A stretch of DNA of 64,000 bases from the NCBI GenBank assembly GCA_028826165.1, contig JAPDFW010000056.1, positions 557,627 through 621,626 of the forward strand, read 5' to 3'. A program made the translations under genes and the position numbers. This document shows, one piece after another, positions 38,901-50,727 of the stretch. The DNA comes from Anaeramoeba ignava (lineage: Eukaryota; Metamonada; Anaeramoebidae). Under the pieces are notes generated by a model that was not told the DNA's origin, ran no database searches, and was given only the letters and a program-made list of their open reading frames with translations. Each line of letters opens with the position of its first letter. Positions within the stretch are counted from its first letter, which is position 1.

Positions 38901-41551
38901 TTGAATTTAATAAATATTTTTAGATTTAATTATTTACTCTCTATTTATTAAATATTAATAATAATAAATATTAATTAATTTTTAATTTTATTTTATTATT
39001 TATTATTTTTAAATTTAATAAATATTTTTAAATTTAATTATTTACTTTCTATTTATTAAATAATAATAATAATAAATATTAATTAATTTTTGATTTTATT
39101 TTATTATTTATTATTTTTGAATTTAATAAATATTTTTAGATTTAATTATTTACTGGCTATTTATTAAATAATAATAATAATAAATATTAATTAATTTTTG
39201 ATTTTATTTTATTATTTATTATTTTGAATTTAATAAATATTTTTAAATTTAATTATTTACATCCTATTTATTAAATAATAATAATAATAAATATTAATTA
39301 ATTTTTAATTTTATTTTATTATTTATTATTTTGAATTTAATAAATATTTTTAGATTTAATTATTTACTTTCTATTTATTAAATAATATTAATAATAATAA
39401 ATATTAATTAATTTTTTAATTTTATTTTATTATTTATTATTTTAAATTTAATAAATATTTTTAGATTTAATTATTTACTTTCTATTTATTAAATAATAAT
39501 AATAATAAATATTAATTAATTTTTGATTTTATTTTATTATTTATTATTTTGAATTTAATAAATATTTTTAAATTTAATTATTTACCTTCTATTTATTAAA
39601 TAATAATAATAAAATAAATATTAATTAATTTTTGATTTTATTTTATTATTTATTATTTTGAATTTAATAAATATTTTTAGATTTAATTATTTACATTCTA
39701 TTTATTAAATAATAATAAATAATAATAAATATTAATTAATTTTTGATTTTTATTTTATTATTTATTATTTTTAAATTTAATAAATATTTTTAAATTTAAT
39801 TATTTACTTTCTATTTATTAAATAATAATAATAATAATAAATATTAATTAATTTTTGATTTTATTTTATTATTTATTATTTTGAATTTAATAAATATTTT
39901 TAAATTTAATTATTTACAGACTATTTATTAAATAATAATTAATAATAAATATTTTTTTTTGATTAGATTAATATTTTGAAATTTTAAAAAGAAAAAGAAA
40001 GGAAAAAATTGAGAAAATGGAATATTTATTTTCAAACTCAAAAAATAATAAAAAAGAAAGAAAATTTTACTTTCTATTTATTTTATCAATAATTTAGATT
40101 TTAACATTAAAAATTATTTCTTTATTTTAAAAAATAATAATTTACTTTCTATTTTTTTATTGAAGGAAATATTTTGAATTGAAATTATTTTTAATGAATT
40201 TATTGAATGAAAAATATTTACTTGCTATTTTTTGTTTAAATGAAAATAAGAAATTTTGGAAAATGAAAGGAAAAATATTAATAATTAAGAATTGAAAGAA
40301 TAATTAAATATTCTTGAAAAAATAATTAGGAATAAATTTACTTCTGGTTGCTTTTCCTTTTCAATTTGTTGTTTTTCTTGAACTAAATTTTGTTTTTGAC
40401 TTTTCAATTTGTTGCTTTTCTTGTATTAAATTTTGTTTTTCCATTTTCAAATTGTTGATTTTTCTTGAACTAAATTTTGTTTTTTTTTCAATTTTTTTCT
40501 TGAATTAAATCTTTTTTTTGATTTTCAAATTCTTTTTTTTCTTGTATTAAATCTTTTTTTTGATTTTCAAATTGTTGTTTTTCTTGAACTAAATTTTGTT
40601 TTTGATTTTCAAATTCTTTTTTTTCAATTATTATTTGTTTCTTTGTTTTGTTAAAATTTTCAATCTATTATTGATTTTAAAAAGATTATTTTTGAATTAA
40701 ATTTGAAAAGAAAAGAAAGTAAAATAAATTACATGTTGATTAATTAATTTGAAAGTAATGTGAGAAGGAAAAAAAGAAAATTTTTGGATTTCATTCATTT
40801 GATATTCTGTAATTGGATGAAGAGATTGAACTTGTTGTAATAAATGAAAAATTAAGTTAGAAAATTCATTTTGTTGATTTTTTGAATCTGGTTTTCGATT
40901 TTTTGTTTGTGTTTCTAAATTATTATGTTTGAACCATTCAATAATTAAATCAGGAATTAAATCAAGTTTATTAGCTTTTTTGTTTGAAAGAATCATTTCA
41001 ATGAAACAAATAATTTCATTTTGTTTAAGGTTTTGAATTTGGTTTTTTTGGATCATTTTATTAATATTCTGGATTAAAAAATCTGCACAAGATTGAATAA
41101 GGAAATCTGAAGAAATTCTTTTAGATTTGGAATAAAAATTAACTAAATTATATTTAGTTAGTGATTCTTGAATTTCTTTTTGGATTCTAATTTGAAGTTT
41201 TGGTAGCATTAGTTTATCAGCTAAAATGTAATAATGATCAAAGAATTGTTGATTAATTTGAATCTCTCCAGTGTATAAAAAACGGATAACAGAATAAACA
41301 ATTTCAAATTCAAATTGAGGAAAATTGATTTCAGTAATAAATTTTGATCGAAATAATGCATGAAAAAATTGGCTTCTTGAACTTAAAACTAATTTGTGAC
41401 AACGAAAAGATTTTAAGTTTTTACCACAAATTATTGTAAAATCAAAAAGAGATTCTTCAGTTTCCAACATTTTTTTGAAATCAGTTGAGCATTCAGAAGA
41501 AAGTAAATCATCAAGTTGTTTCTTTGTTAATTGTAATAAGTTGTTATTCAT
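35927..41551 (-). CDS. BTB-BACK protein with coiled-coil and single-codon exon array (model)
   Basis: Exon 1 (40733-41551, 273 codons) encodes a BTB domain: FDFTIICGKNLKSFRCHKLVLSS...FHALF...VIRFLYTGEI, then BACK-like helices. The 68-bp intron (donor GTAATT, acceptor AATAG) leads to a second exon, 40342-40664, of heptad-like EKKEFENQKKDLIQE repeats. This is a coiled coil, but it has at least three one-base frame breaks in A-runs. It ends QPE|GTAAAT. After it, each apparent exon is a single codon, AG|NNN|GTAAAT: CAA, AAA and AAA at 40224, 40148 and 40073, then about 33 more inside the tandem array 36000-39945. A last exon, TTTAG|GAG...TGA (35927-35947), would close the frame. The BTB exon is certain; the coil is likely; the micro-exon tail is inferred from splice signals and absence of stops. 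Any micro-exon can be skipped without frame loss. Confidence 0.6.
36000..39945 (-). repeat. Tandem array of about 37 intron-plus-microexon units (about 107 bp)
   Basis: Read on the minus strand, each unit has an AT-rich intron-like body ending TTTAATAAATAG, then a triplet, then GTAAATAATTAAAT. The body is nearly constant; the triplet varies. Triplets (minus sense) and plus position: 39918 TCT; 39808 AAA; 39695 AAT; 39586 AAG; 39479 AAA; 39368 AAA; 39261 GAT; 39154 CCA; 39046 AAA; 38938 AGA; 38829 GAT; 38721 AAA; 38611 TGG; 38501 GAT; 38393 AAA; 38287 AAA; 38180 GAT; 38072 AAA; 37962 CCA; 37855 AAA; 37748 AAA; 37644 CCA; 37423 TCT; 37315 AAA; 37208 AAA; 36876 TGG; 36663 TCT; 36556 GAT; 36449 GAT; 36341 TCA; 36234 TAT; 36132 CAT; 36029 TCT. 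Units near 37537 and 36995 have only two bases; those near 37096 and 36770 lack the acceptor. No triplet is a stop. Confidence 0.9.
40071..40224 (-). other. Three solitary microexon-like triplets before the array
   Basis: Outside the tandem repeat, three further AG|NNN|GTAAA(T) sites occur on the minus strand: CAA (40222-40224), AAA (40146-40148) and AAA (40071-40073). Their surrounding intron sequence is unrelated to the array unit. They therefore show the signal without repeat homology. Confidence 0.6.
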
Positions 41552-41639
41552 TTTTTGCTTTTAATTAAATTTTTTTTTGTTTTGAAAAAAATGAAAAAAA
41601 AAATGAAAAAAAAATAAAAATAAATTTTATTTAATAATT

Positions 41640-42840
41640 AATAATTAATTTAGGAATTTAAAAATAATTAACATTTAAAACAAATTTCCAAATTAATATT
41701 AAATTAAATCTATTCTTATTTTTTATATTTATTTATTAAAATATTTCCACTATTTAAATAATAAAATATTTAAATTTAAAGCATTAAATTATTATTTTAA
41801 ACATAAAATTAAATATTAAATTATATTTTTAAATTGGTTTATAAATTAAATATTAAATTAAATCTATTCTTATTTTTTATATTTATTTATTAAATTATTT
41901 TCAATTTTTAAATAATAAAATATTTAAATTCTAAAACAATAAATTATTATTTTAAACATAAAATTAAATATTAAATTATATTTTTAAATTAATTTATAAA
42001 TTAAATATTAAATTAAATTCTTATTTTTATATTTATTTATTAAAATATTTTCAATTTTTAATAATAAAATATTTAAATCTAAAACAATAAATTATTATTT
42101 TAATAATAAAATTAAATATTAAATTATATTTTTAAATTAATTTATAAATTAAATATTAAATTAAATCTATTCTTATTTTTATATTTATTTATTAAAAATA
42201 TTTTCAATTTTTAATTAATAAAATATTTAAATCTAAAAACAATAAATTAATATTTTAAACATAAAATTAAATATTAAATTATATTTTTAAATTAATTTAA
42301 TTATTAAATTAAAAATTTTTATATTTATAAATTAATATTGAAATAAAATATTTTAAATCTAAAATAATAAATTATTATTTTTAAACATAAAATTAAATAT
42401 TAAATTATATTTTTAAATTAATTTTTAAATTAAATATTAAATTAAATCAATTCTTATTTTTATATTTATTTATTAAAATATTTTCAATTTTTAAATTAAA
42501 TATTAAATTAAATCAATTCTTATTTTTATATTTATTTATTAAAATATTTTCAATTTTTAAAAATAAAATATTTAAATTCTAAAATAATAAATTATTATTT
42601 TAAACATAAAATTAAATATTAAATTATATTTTTAAATTAATTTATAAATTAAATATTAAATTAAATCTATTCCCATTTTTTATATTTATTTGTTAAAATA
42701 TTTTCAATTTTTAAATAATAAAATATTTAAATCTAAAACAATAAATTATTATTTTAATAATAAAATTAAATATTAAATTATATTTTTAAATTGGATTTAT
42801 AAATTAAATATTAAATTATATCTATTCTTATTCTCTTTAT
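41640..42840. repeat. Satellite family A, copy 3 (about 9 units)
   Basis: Same unit as at 12440-14300 and 34965-35395 (TAAATTAAATCTATTCTTAT core), with some truncated units near 42290-42520. It lies between the BTB gene start and the end of the SKICH-like gene. Confidence 0.85.
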
Positions 42841-42912
42841 TTATCTTATTAATTTTAAATTGAAAAATTTTTTTTTTGTTAATTTTGTTTCTCAATTTCT
42901 TTTAATCTATTA

Positions 42913-45900
42913 TTAATTAAATGGATTAAATTGACTTAATTGATAAAAATCTTCTGTATCTTTTAATTCTTGAATAATTGTTGTTGAATCTTCTTTTGGA
43001 TTTAAATTAAATTCTCCAAAATAAAAGTAATGAATAAGTTGTTCAAGACTTTTTTTGCTTTTGCCACTATAATCTTTAACAGAATTTGAATCATCTTGAA
43101 CATTCAAAAACATTTCTCTAAATAAATTTGATCTTGAAATTAAAATCAATTTATGAACTTTGATTTCTGAAGAATCATCACAAATAATTTTGAAATCTGT
43201 TTTTTCAATCTTTTCCAAATAAAGATTAACAAGATCTTTTTTAATTCCTGATTCATCTTTTTTATTTTCTATCCAATTTTTATCAAATCCTAATTCTTGT
43301 AAAATAGATTGAATTTTCTTTTCATTTTGAATTTGGGAAAAATCATTTGGATTTTTTAAATATTCTTGAAATAATTCTTGAGAATCAGAATCTTCAAAAT
43401 TAAATTGGGTTGCTTTCCAATAAAATGAAAAGAATGGATGATTTACTTCAATTAAATTCCATTCATCTTTTTGAAATGAATCCAAATCAAGAGTAGAAAT
43501 TGGATTAATCATTCCAGTATAAATAAAAATCAAGAAAGGAATAACTTGATTTTCAGTTTTTGATGATAAAATTTGATTAATTTTTGTTAAAATTGATTGA
43601 TCATTATCAAATCTCATCAATAAAATTAATTTATGAACTTGGATATTTCCATCTAAATGATTTATTGTGAAATCGCAAAATTCTTGTCTCAAAAATAAAT
43701 TTAATAGATCAAATTGTAAGTTTTTAGAAAGAATTGGGAATTCAAATCTGAAAATTCCACTTATAATAATTGGAGAAAATTCGTTATCTTTGATATATTC
43801 TATTACAAAATCTTGTATAATATCTTTTTCTCGAATAAAATCTGCTTCCAATTCAGAAATTCCTGAATATGTTGATGATAAATTGTATATAAAATTAGAA
43901 TTAGGAATAAGAATGGGTTTTGATTCTTTTAATGATAAAATCATAAATTTATCAGTTTCCAAAGGAGTAACAATGGGAGGAAGACTCCATAAAAATTGAA
44001 CTTTATCTCCAACATTGATTCTATTCAAAATCTTGATTCCAACAAAGTTAATTGGTTCAATTATTATTGGTGATTGACAAATGATTAATTTATAATGAGA
44101 GTAATATCCAATGATAAATTCCTCTTCAATAATGCCACCTCCAAATTGTATTTTGATTTCTCTTTCTGCTTTTTTTTCACATTTCTCATTTTTACAAATT
44201 ATTTGAAAATGTTTTGGTAATTCTTTATCTTTGGATTGGAATTGTGATTTAAAGAAAATTATTTGATCATTTTGATTAGCTTCATAACTATTTGGTAATT
44301 GCCAAGATATTTTTATTGTATCTCCAATTCTTGATTTTTTTGTTGATAGATTAATTCTTCCTTTTATAGAAATAACTTTAATTTCTTGACTCTTTATTAA
44401 TGAATTGTATTGATTATTTGGAAGATATCTAAATTCAAATATTTGATTTTCATCTGTAATATAATTCCCAATTTCAAATGTTAATTTTTCTTTTCTTAAT
44501 TTTGTTGAATTATATTGTTTATTCAAAAAAGAATTATTTGGAGAATCTTTCAAAAATAAACCAATCCAATCTGTATTATTTGGATTAAAATATTCAGGAA
44601 GTTCCCATTCAATATTAATTGAATCTCCAAATGAAATTTCATTTTTGGAAATTGATAACTTGAAATCTTTAATATTAAAGTTTTTAACTTTAATTTCTTG
44701 ACTCTTTATTAATGAATTGTATTGATTATTTGGAAGATATCTAAATTCAAATATTTGATTTTGATCTGTAATATAATTCCCTATTTTAACATTTTTTTTC
44801 CCTTTTCTTAATTTTGTTGAATTAAATAATCTAACCAAAAAAGAATTATTTGGAGAATCTTTCAAAAATAAACCAATCCAATCTGTATTATTTGGATTAA
44901 AATATTCAGGAAATTCCCATTCAATATTAATTGAATCTTCAAATGAAATTTCATTTTTGGAAATTGATAACTTGAAATCTTTAATATTAAAGTTTTTAAC
45001 TTTAATTTCTTGACTCTTTATTAATGAATTATATTGATTATTTGGAAGATATCTAAATTCAAATATTTGATTTTCATCTGTAATATAATTCCCAATTTCA
45101 AATTTTAATTTTTCTTTTCTCAATTTTGTTGAATTAAATTGTTTATTCAAAAAAGAATTATTTGGAGAATCTTTCAAAAATAAACCAATCCAATCTGTAT
45201 TATTTGGATTAAAATATTCAGGAAATTCCCATTCAATATCAATTGAATCTTCAAATGAAATTTCATTTTTGGAAATTGATAACTTGAAATCTTTTGGTTC
45301 ATCAACTTCAAAATGAGAAGAAGTAATCAACATTTTATTTTCATCTGAATTTTTGGGATGAGAAAAGTATTTAACAATAAATGAATGAATTTGGTTTTCA
45401 TTTGTATTTTCTGTTTCAACTTTTTTCTTTTTCAAAATTGGATCTAAATGAAAATCAATAAGACCAAATCTTGAAAGTGAGGTATTGAATTTTTCTATCA
45501 AAGGTTTTTGTGGTAAATCATTTAAATTTGAATAAGGATTGTAATCAAAAAGTGAAATTGAATCTAAAATATTTGGATTGTAACCATCAGGTAATTTAAA
45601 TTGAATATAAAGTGGAAATCCAAATAATGGATTTTTTGTTATAATTTCAATTCCTTCATTTTCAAATAATTGAAATCTGAATGGTTTGCTGATACCTTGA
45701 ATATTATGACCATTTGAGAAATATCTAAATTGAAAATTATCAAGAAAATTGATTTTTTGGAAATCTTTGATTTGGAAAAACATTGAACCTTTTCTATTAA
45801 TCTGAGTAATATTTTTTTGTTCAATATATTTTAAGTTATTTGATTTTTCATAAAATAAACCAATCCAACTATTATTTTTAGGCATATCAATTTCTTCAGA

Positions 45901-46623
45901 AAATTCCCATGAAATTTCAATTAATTCTCCAAATAAAAAATTATCTTTAGATAGAATAAGATTTGTTTCTGGGATTTTGGTGTTAATGAAAAAAGATTCA
46001 CTTTTGGCTATTGTTTGTTGAGTGTATGAAACATATCTAAATTCAAATTCTTGATCATTTCCATATTTAATATATTCTTCAATATAAAAAGTACATTTTC
46101 CACTTTTTTGTGTATATGGATTAATTTGAGAATCCAAAGGATTGCTATTTAAAGAACTTTTCAAAAATAAACCAATTGTGTCATTAGGTCCAATCATACA
46201 TTCTTCCCTATCTAAATATTCGGGATAATAACCATTAGGTACATATAAATCAGGTAATTTCCATTTTATTTCAATTTGTTTTTCATTAATTTCTTCAATA
46301 GTAATTTTAGGTTTTTTAAGTGTAATAATTTCAAAAACTTCAGAAGAAAGAATTGATTTTGATTTATTTTCTATTAAATATCTAGCTTGTAATTTTTTAT
46401 TCATTATTTGGGAATATTCAATACGAAGAGATATTTTTCCTTCTAAATTTGATTTGAAATTATAACTATAAGTTATAGAATGTTGATTTGTTGATTTATA
46501 ATCATAAAGACCAATTATATCTGTTGATTTTGGTTCAAATTCTTCTGGAAGTTTCCATTCAATAATAATTTCATTTTCATTTTTGAATTTAACTTGAATA
46601 AAATATTTTTTACTCATTTCCAA
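42913..46623 (-). CDS. Multi-SKICH-like-repeat protein with C-terminal tandem BTB
   Basis: Single exon, 1,236 aa. About nine beta-sandwich repeats of about 100 aa follow one another. Each has I.W.LPE.F.PN...D.IGLF, a pattern like the SKICH domain (membrane or adaptor binding Ig-like fold), then a basic turn and FE.RYL. Three central repeats are nearly identical. The C-terminal quarter holds two BTB-like halves: EFCDFTINHLDGNIQVHKLI and DFKIICDDSSEIKVHKLILI, then SNLFREMFLNV...VKDYSGKSKKSLEQLI. This is the module shared with the RCC1-BTB and tandem-BTB neighbours. No signal peptide or membrane segment, so probably cytosolic. A ubiquitin-ligase adaptor role is possible by analogy with other BTB fusions. 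SKICH assignment rests on pattern, not on a profile search. Confidence 0.8.
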   Translation of the reverse strand: MEMSKKYFIQVKFKNENEIIIEWKLPEEFEPKSTDIIGLYDYKSTNQHSITYSYNFKSNLEGKISLRIEYSQIMNKKLQARYLIENKSKSILSSEVFEIITLKKPKITIEEINEKQIEIKWKLPDLYVPNGYYPEYLDREECMIGPNDTIGLFLKSSLNSNPLDSQINPYTQKSGKCTFYIEEYIKYGNDQEFEFRYVSYTQQTIAKSESFFINTKIPETNLILSKDNFLFGELIEISWEFSEEIDMPKNNSWIGLFYEKSNNLKYIEQKNITQINRKGSMFFQIKDFQKINFLDNFQFRYFSNGHNIQGISKPFRFQLFENEGIEIITKNPLFGFPLYIQFKLPDGYNPNILDSISLFDYNPYSNLNDLPQKPLIEKFNTSLSRFGLIDFHLDPILKKKKVETENTNENQIHSFIVKYFSHPKNSDENKMLITSSHFEVDEPKDFKLSISKNEISFEDSIDIEWEFPEYFNPNNTDWIGLFLKDSPNNSFLNKQFNSTKLRKEKLKFEIGNYITDENQIFEFRYLPNNQYNSLIKSQEIKVKNFNIKDFKLSISKNEISFEDSINIEWEFPEYFNPNNTDWIGLFLKDSPNNSFLVRLFNSTKLRKGKKNVKIGNYITDQNQIFEFRYLPNNQYNSLIKSQEIKVKNFNIKDFKLSISKNEISFGDSINIEWELPEYFNPNNTDWIGLFLKDSPNNSFLNKQYNSTKLRKEKLTFEIGNYITDENQIFEFRYLPNNQYNSLIKSQEIKVISIKGRINLSTKKSRIGDTIKISWQLPNSYEANQNDQIIFFKSQFQSKDKELPKHFQIICKNEKCEKKAEREIKIQFGGGIIEEEFIIGYYSHYKLIICQSPIIIEPINFVGIKILNRINVGDKVQFLWSLPPIVTPLETDKFMILSLKESKPILIPNSNFIYNLSSTYSGISELEADFIREKDIIQDFVIEYIKDNEFSPIIISGIFRFEFPILSKNLQFDLLNLFLRQEFCDFTINHLDGNIQVHKLILLMRFDNDQSILTKINQILSSKTENQVIPFLIFIYTGMINPISTLDLDSFQKDEWNLIEVNHPFFSFYWKATQFNFEDSDSQELFQEYLKNPNDFSQIQNEKKIQSILQELGFDKNWIENKKDESGIKKDLVNLYLEKIEKTDFKIICDDSSEIKVHKLILISRSNLFREMFLNVQDDSNSVKDYSGKSKKSLEQLIHYFYFGEFNLNPKEDSTTIIQELKDTEDFYQLSQFNPFN
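44366..45292 (-). repeat. Recent triplication of one SKICH-like domain in the coding region
   Basis: Three adjacent copies of about 310 bp, nearly identical in DNA, each encoding a domain starting DFKLSISKNEISF and ending IKSQEIKV. Differences are single bases (for example SFEDSIDIEW, SFEDSINIEW and SFGDSINIEW). Confidence 0.9.
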
Positions 46624-46659
46624 AAAGAAAAAATGAAAAAAAAAATTTTTTTTTTAATA

Positions 46660-49600
46660 ATTAATCAATAAGGAATAAGAACTTTTTTTTTCAATAATTA
46701 ATTTATAAATTATTTTAAAATATAATTTTATTAATATTTCCAAATTAATTTATTATTTATTATTATTTAATTTTATATATATTTATTAATTAAAATATTT
46801 TAATAAATTTATTTTAATATTTAATTAATAATTTATTTATTATTTATTTATAATTTATTTTAAAATATAATTTTATTAATATTTTCAAATTAATTTATTA
46901 TTTATTATTATTTAATTTTATATATATTTATTAATTAAAATATTTTAATTAATTTATTTTAATATTTAATTAATAATTTATTTATTATTTATTAATTTAT
47001 TTAAAATATAATTTTATTAATATTTTCAAATTAATTTTTATTATTTATTTAATTTTTATATATATTTATTAATTAAAATATTTTAATTTATTTTATTTTA
47101 ATATTTTAATTAATAAATTATTTTATTTTATTTATAATTTATTAATTTTCAAAATATAATTTTATTTATTTTTTTAAATTTTTAATTTATTATTATTTAT
47201 TATTTATTTAATTTTTATATTTATTAATTAAAAATATTTTTAATAAATTTATTTTAATAATTTAATTAATAATTTATTTATTATTTATTTATAACAATTT
47301 TAAAATATAATTTTATTAATATTTTCAAATTAATTTATTATTTATTATTATTTTAATTTTTAAAATAAATTAATTAAATTTTTTTTATTTAATTTATTTT
47401 AATATTTAATTTTTAATTTATTTATTATTTATTTATTTAATTTTTTTAATTTTATATAATATTTTCAAATTTTTATTATTTATTATTATTTAATTTTTAT
47501 AAATTTATTTATTTTTAAAATTATTTAATAAATTAATAAATAAAATTTATTTATTATTTATTTATTATTTATTTATAAATTTATTTTAAAATATAATTTT
47601 ATTAATATTTTCAAATTAATTTATTATTTATTATTATTTAATTTTATATATATTTATTAATTAAAATATTTTAATAAATTTATTTTAATATTTAATTAAT
47701 AAATTATTTATTATTTATTTATAATTTATTTCAAAATATAATTTTATTAATATTTTCAAATTAATTTATTATTTATTATTATTTAATTTTTATATTATTT
47801 ATTAATTAAAATATTTTTAATATATTTATTTTTATATTTAATTAATAAATTTATTTTTTTTAAAATATAATTTTATTAATATTTTCCAAATTAATTTATT
47901 ATTTATTATTATTTATTTTATATTTATTAATTAAAATATTTTAATAAATTTATTTTATTATTTAATTAATATTATTTATTTATTTTATAATTTATTTTAA
48001 AATATAATTTTATTAATATTTCCAAATTAATTTATTATTTATTATTATTTAATTTTTATATATATTTATTAATTAAAATATTTTAATAAATTTATTTTAT
48101 TATTTAATTAATAAATTATTTATTATTTATTTATAATTTATTTTAAAATATAATTTTATTAATATTTTCCAAATTAAATTTATTATTTTATTATTATTTA
48201 ATTTTTATATATATTTATTAATTAAAATATTTTTAATAAATTTATTTTAATATTTAATTAATAATTTATTTATTATTTATTTATAATTTTATTTTAAAAT
48301 ATAATTTTATTAATATTTTCAAATTAATTTATTATTTATTATTATTTAATTTTATATATATATTTATTAATTAAAATATTTTAATAAATTTTATTTTAAT
48401 ATTTAATTAATAAATTATTTATTATTTATTTATAATTTATTTTCAAAATATAATTTTATTAATATTTTCCAAATTAATTTATTATTTATTATTATTTAAT
48501 TTTATATATATTTATTAATTAAAATATTTTAATAAATTTATTTTTAATATTTAATTAATAAATTATTTATTATTTATTTATAATTTATTTTAAAAATATA
48601 ATTTTATTAATATTTTCAAATTAATTTATTATTTATTATTATTTAATTTTATATATATTTATTAATTAAAATATTTTAATAAATTTATTTTAATATTTAA
48701 TTAATAAATTATTTATTATTTATTTATAATTTATTTTCAAAATATAATTTTATTAATATTTCCAAATTAATTTATTATTTATTATTATTTAATTTTATAT
48801 ATATTTATTAATTAAAAATATTTTAATAAATTTATTTTAATATTTAATTAATAAATTATTTATTATTTATTTATAATTTATTTCAAAATATAATTTTATT
48901 AATATTTTCAAATTAATTTATTATTTATTATTATTTAATTTTTATATATATTTATTAATTAAAATATTTTAATAAATTTATTTTAATATTTAATTAATAA
49001 ATTATTTATTATTTATTTATAATTTATTTTTAAAATATAATTTTCAAATTAATTTATTATTTATTATTATTTAATTTTTTATATATATTTATTAATTAAA
49101 ATATTTTAATAAATTTATTTTTAATATTTAATTAATAAATTATTTATTATTTATTTATAATTTATTTTAAAATATAATTTTATTAATATTTTTCAAATTA
49201 AATTATTATTTATTATTATTTAATTTTATATATATATTTATTAATTAAAATATTTTAATAAATTTATTTTTAATATTTAATTAATAAATTATTTATTATT
49301 TATTTATAATTTATTTTAAAATATAATTTTATTAATATTTTCCAAATTAATTTATTATTTATTATTATTTATTTTTATTTATATTTATTAATTAAAATAT
49401 TTTAATAAATTTATTTTAATATTTAATTAATAAACTATTTATTATTTATTTATAATTTATTCTAAAATATAATTTTATTAATATTTCCAAATTAAATTAT
49501 TATTTATTATTATTTAATTTTATATATATTTATTAATTAAAATATTTTAATAAATTTATTTTATTATTTAATTAATAAATTATTTATTATTTATTTATAA

Positions 49601-50690
49601 TTTATTTTAAAATATAATTTTATTAATATTTCCAAATTAATTTATTATTTATTATTATTTAATTTTATATATATTTATTAATTAAAATATTTTAATAAAT
49701 TTATTTTTAATATTTAATTAATAAATTATTTATTATTTATTTATAAATTATTTCAAAATATAATTTTATTAATATTTCCAAATTAATTTATTATTTATTA
49801 TTATTTAATTTTATATATATTTATTAATTAAAAATATTTTAATAAATTTATTTTAATATTTAATTAATAATTTATTTATTTATTTATTTATAATTTATTT
49901 TTAAAATATAATTTTATTAATATTTCCAAATTAAATTTATTATTTATTATTATTTAATTTTATATATATTTATTAATTAAAATATTTTAATAGAATTTAT
50001 TTTTATTATTTAATTAATAAATTTATTTATTATTTATTTATAATTTATTTTAAAATATAATTTTATTAATATTTTCAAATTAATTTATTATTTTATTATT
50101 ATTTAATTTTATATATATTTATTAATTAAAATATTTTAATAAATTTATTTTATTAATTAATTAATAATTTATTTATTATTTATTTATAATTTATTTTAAA
50201 ATATAATTTTTATTAATATTTTCAAATTAAATTATTATTTATTATTATTTAATTTTATATATATTTATTAATTAAAATATTTTAATAAATTTATTTTTAA
50301 TATTTAATTAATAAACTATTTATTATTTATTTATAATTTATTTTAAAATATAATTTTATTAATATTTTCCAAATTAAATTATTATTTATTATTATTTAAT
50401 TTTATATATATTTATTAATTAAAATATTTTAATAAATTTATTTTATTATTTAATTAATAAATTATTTATTATTTATTTATAATTTATTTTAAAATATAAT
50501 TTTATTAATATTTCCAAATTAAATTTATTATTTATTATTATTTAATTTTATATATATTTATTAATTAAAATATTTTAATAAATTTATTTTAATATTTAAT
50601 TAATAAATTTATTTATTATTTATTTATAATTTATTTTAAAATATAATTTTATTAATATTTCCAAATTAAATTATTATTTATTATAATTTA
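46660..50690. repeat. Satellite array, about 125 bp unit (about 30 copies)
   Basis: Tandem units built from TTTATTATTTATTATTATTT, TTTATATATATTTATTAATT, AAAATATTTTAATAAATTTA and AAAATATAATTTTATTAATA, ending TTTCCAAATTAA. It fills the divergent space between the SKICH-like gene and the small tail-anchored gene. The first 1 kb is more degenerate than the rest. Unlike the 36-40 kb array it contains no AG...GT pairs. Confidence 0.9.
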
Positions 50691-50694
50691 ATTT

Positions 50695-50716
50695 TTTTCA
50701 TTTTTTTCATTTTTTT
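50695..50716 (+). promoter_or_regulatory. TTTTTCAT tract before the tail-anchored gene
   Basis: Two T-rich units separated by CA end 12 bp before the ATG at 50728, as for the other genes. Confidence 0.4.
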
Positions 50717-50727
50717 TTAAAATAATT

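Noticed and set aside
36000-39945. CRISPR-like array (constant repeat with variable spacer)
   Set aside because: The variable part is only 3 bp, the repeat is about 104 bp and almost pure A/T, there are no cas genes, and the genome is eukaryotic.
36000-39945. Centromeric or other structural satellite
   Set aside because: Would not explain a stop-free triplet framed by acceptor and donor signals, nor the three similar sites outside the repeat. Cannot be fully excluded without RNA data.
46660-50690. A second microexon array
   Set aside because: Checked for AG followed within 10 bp by GTA on both strands; the unit has none.
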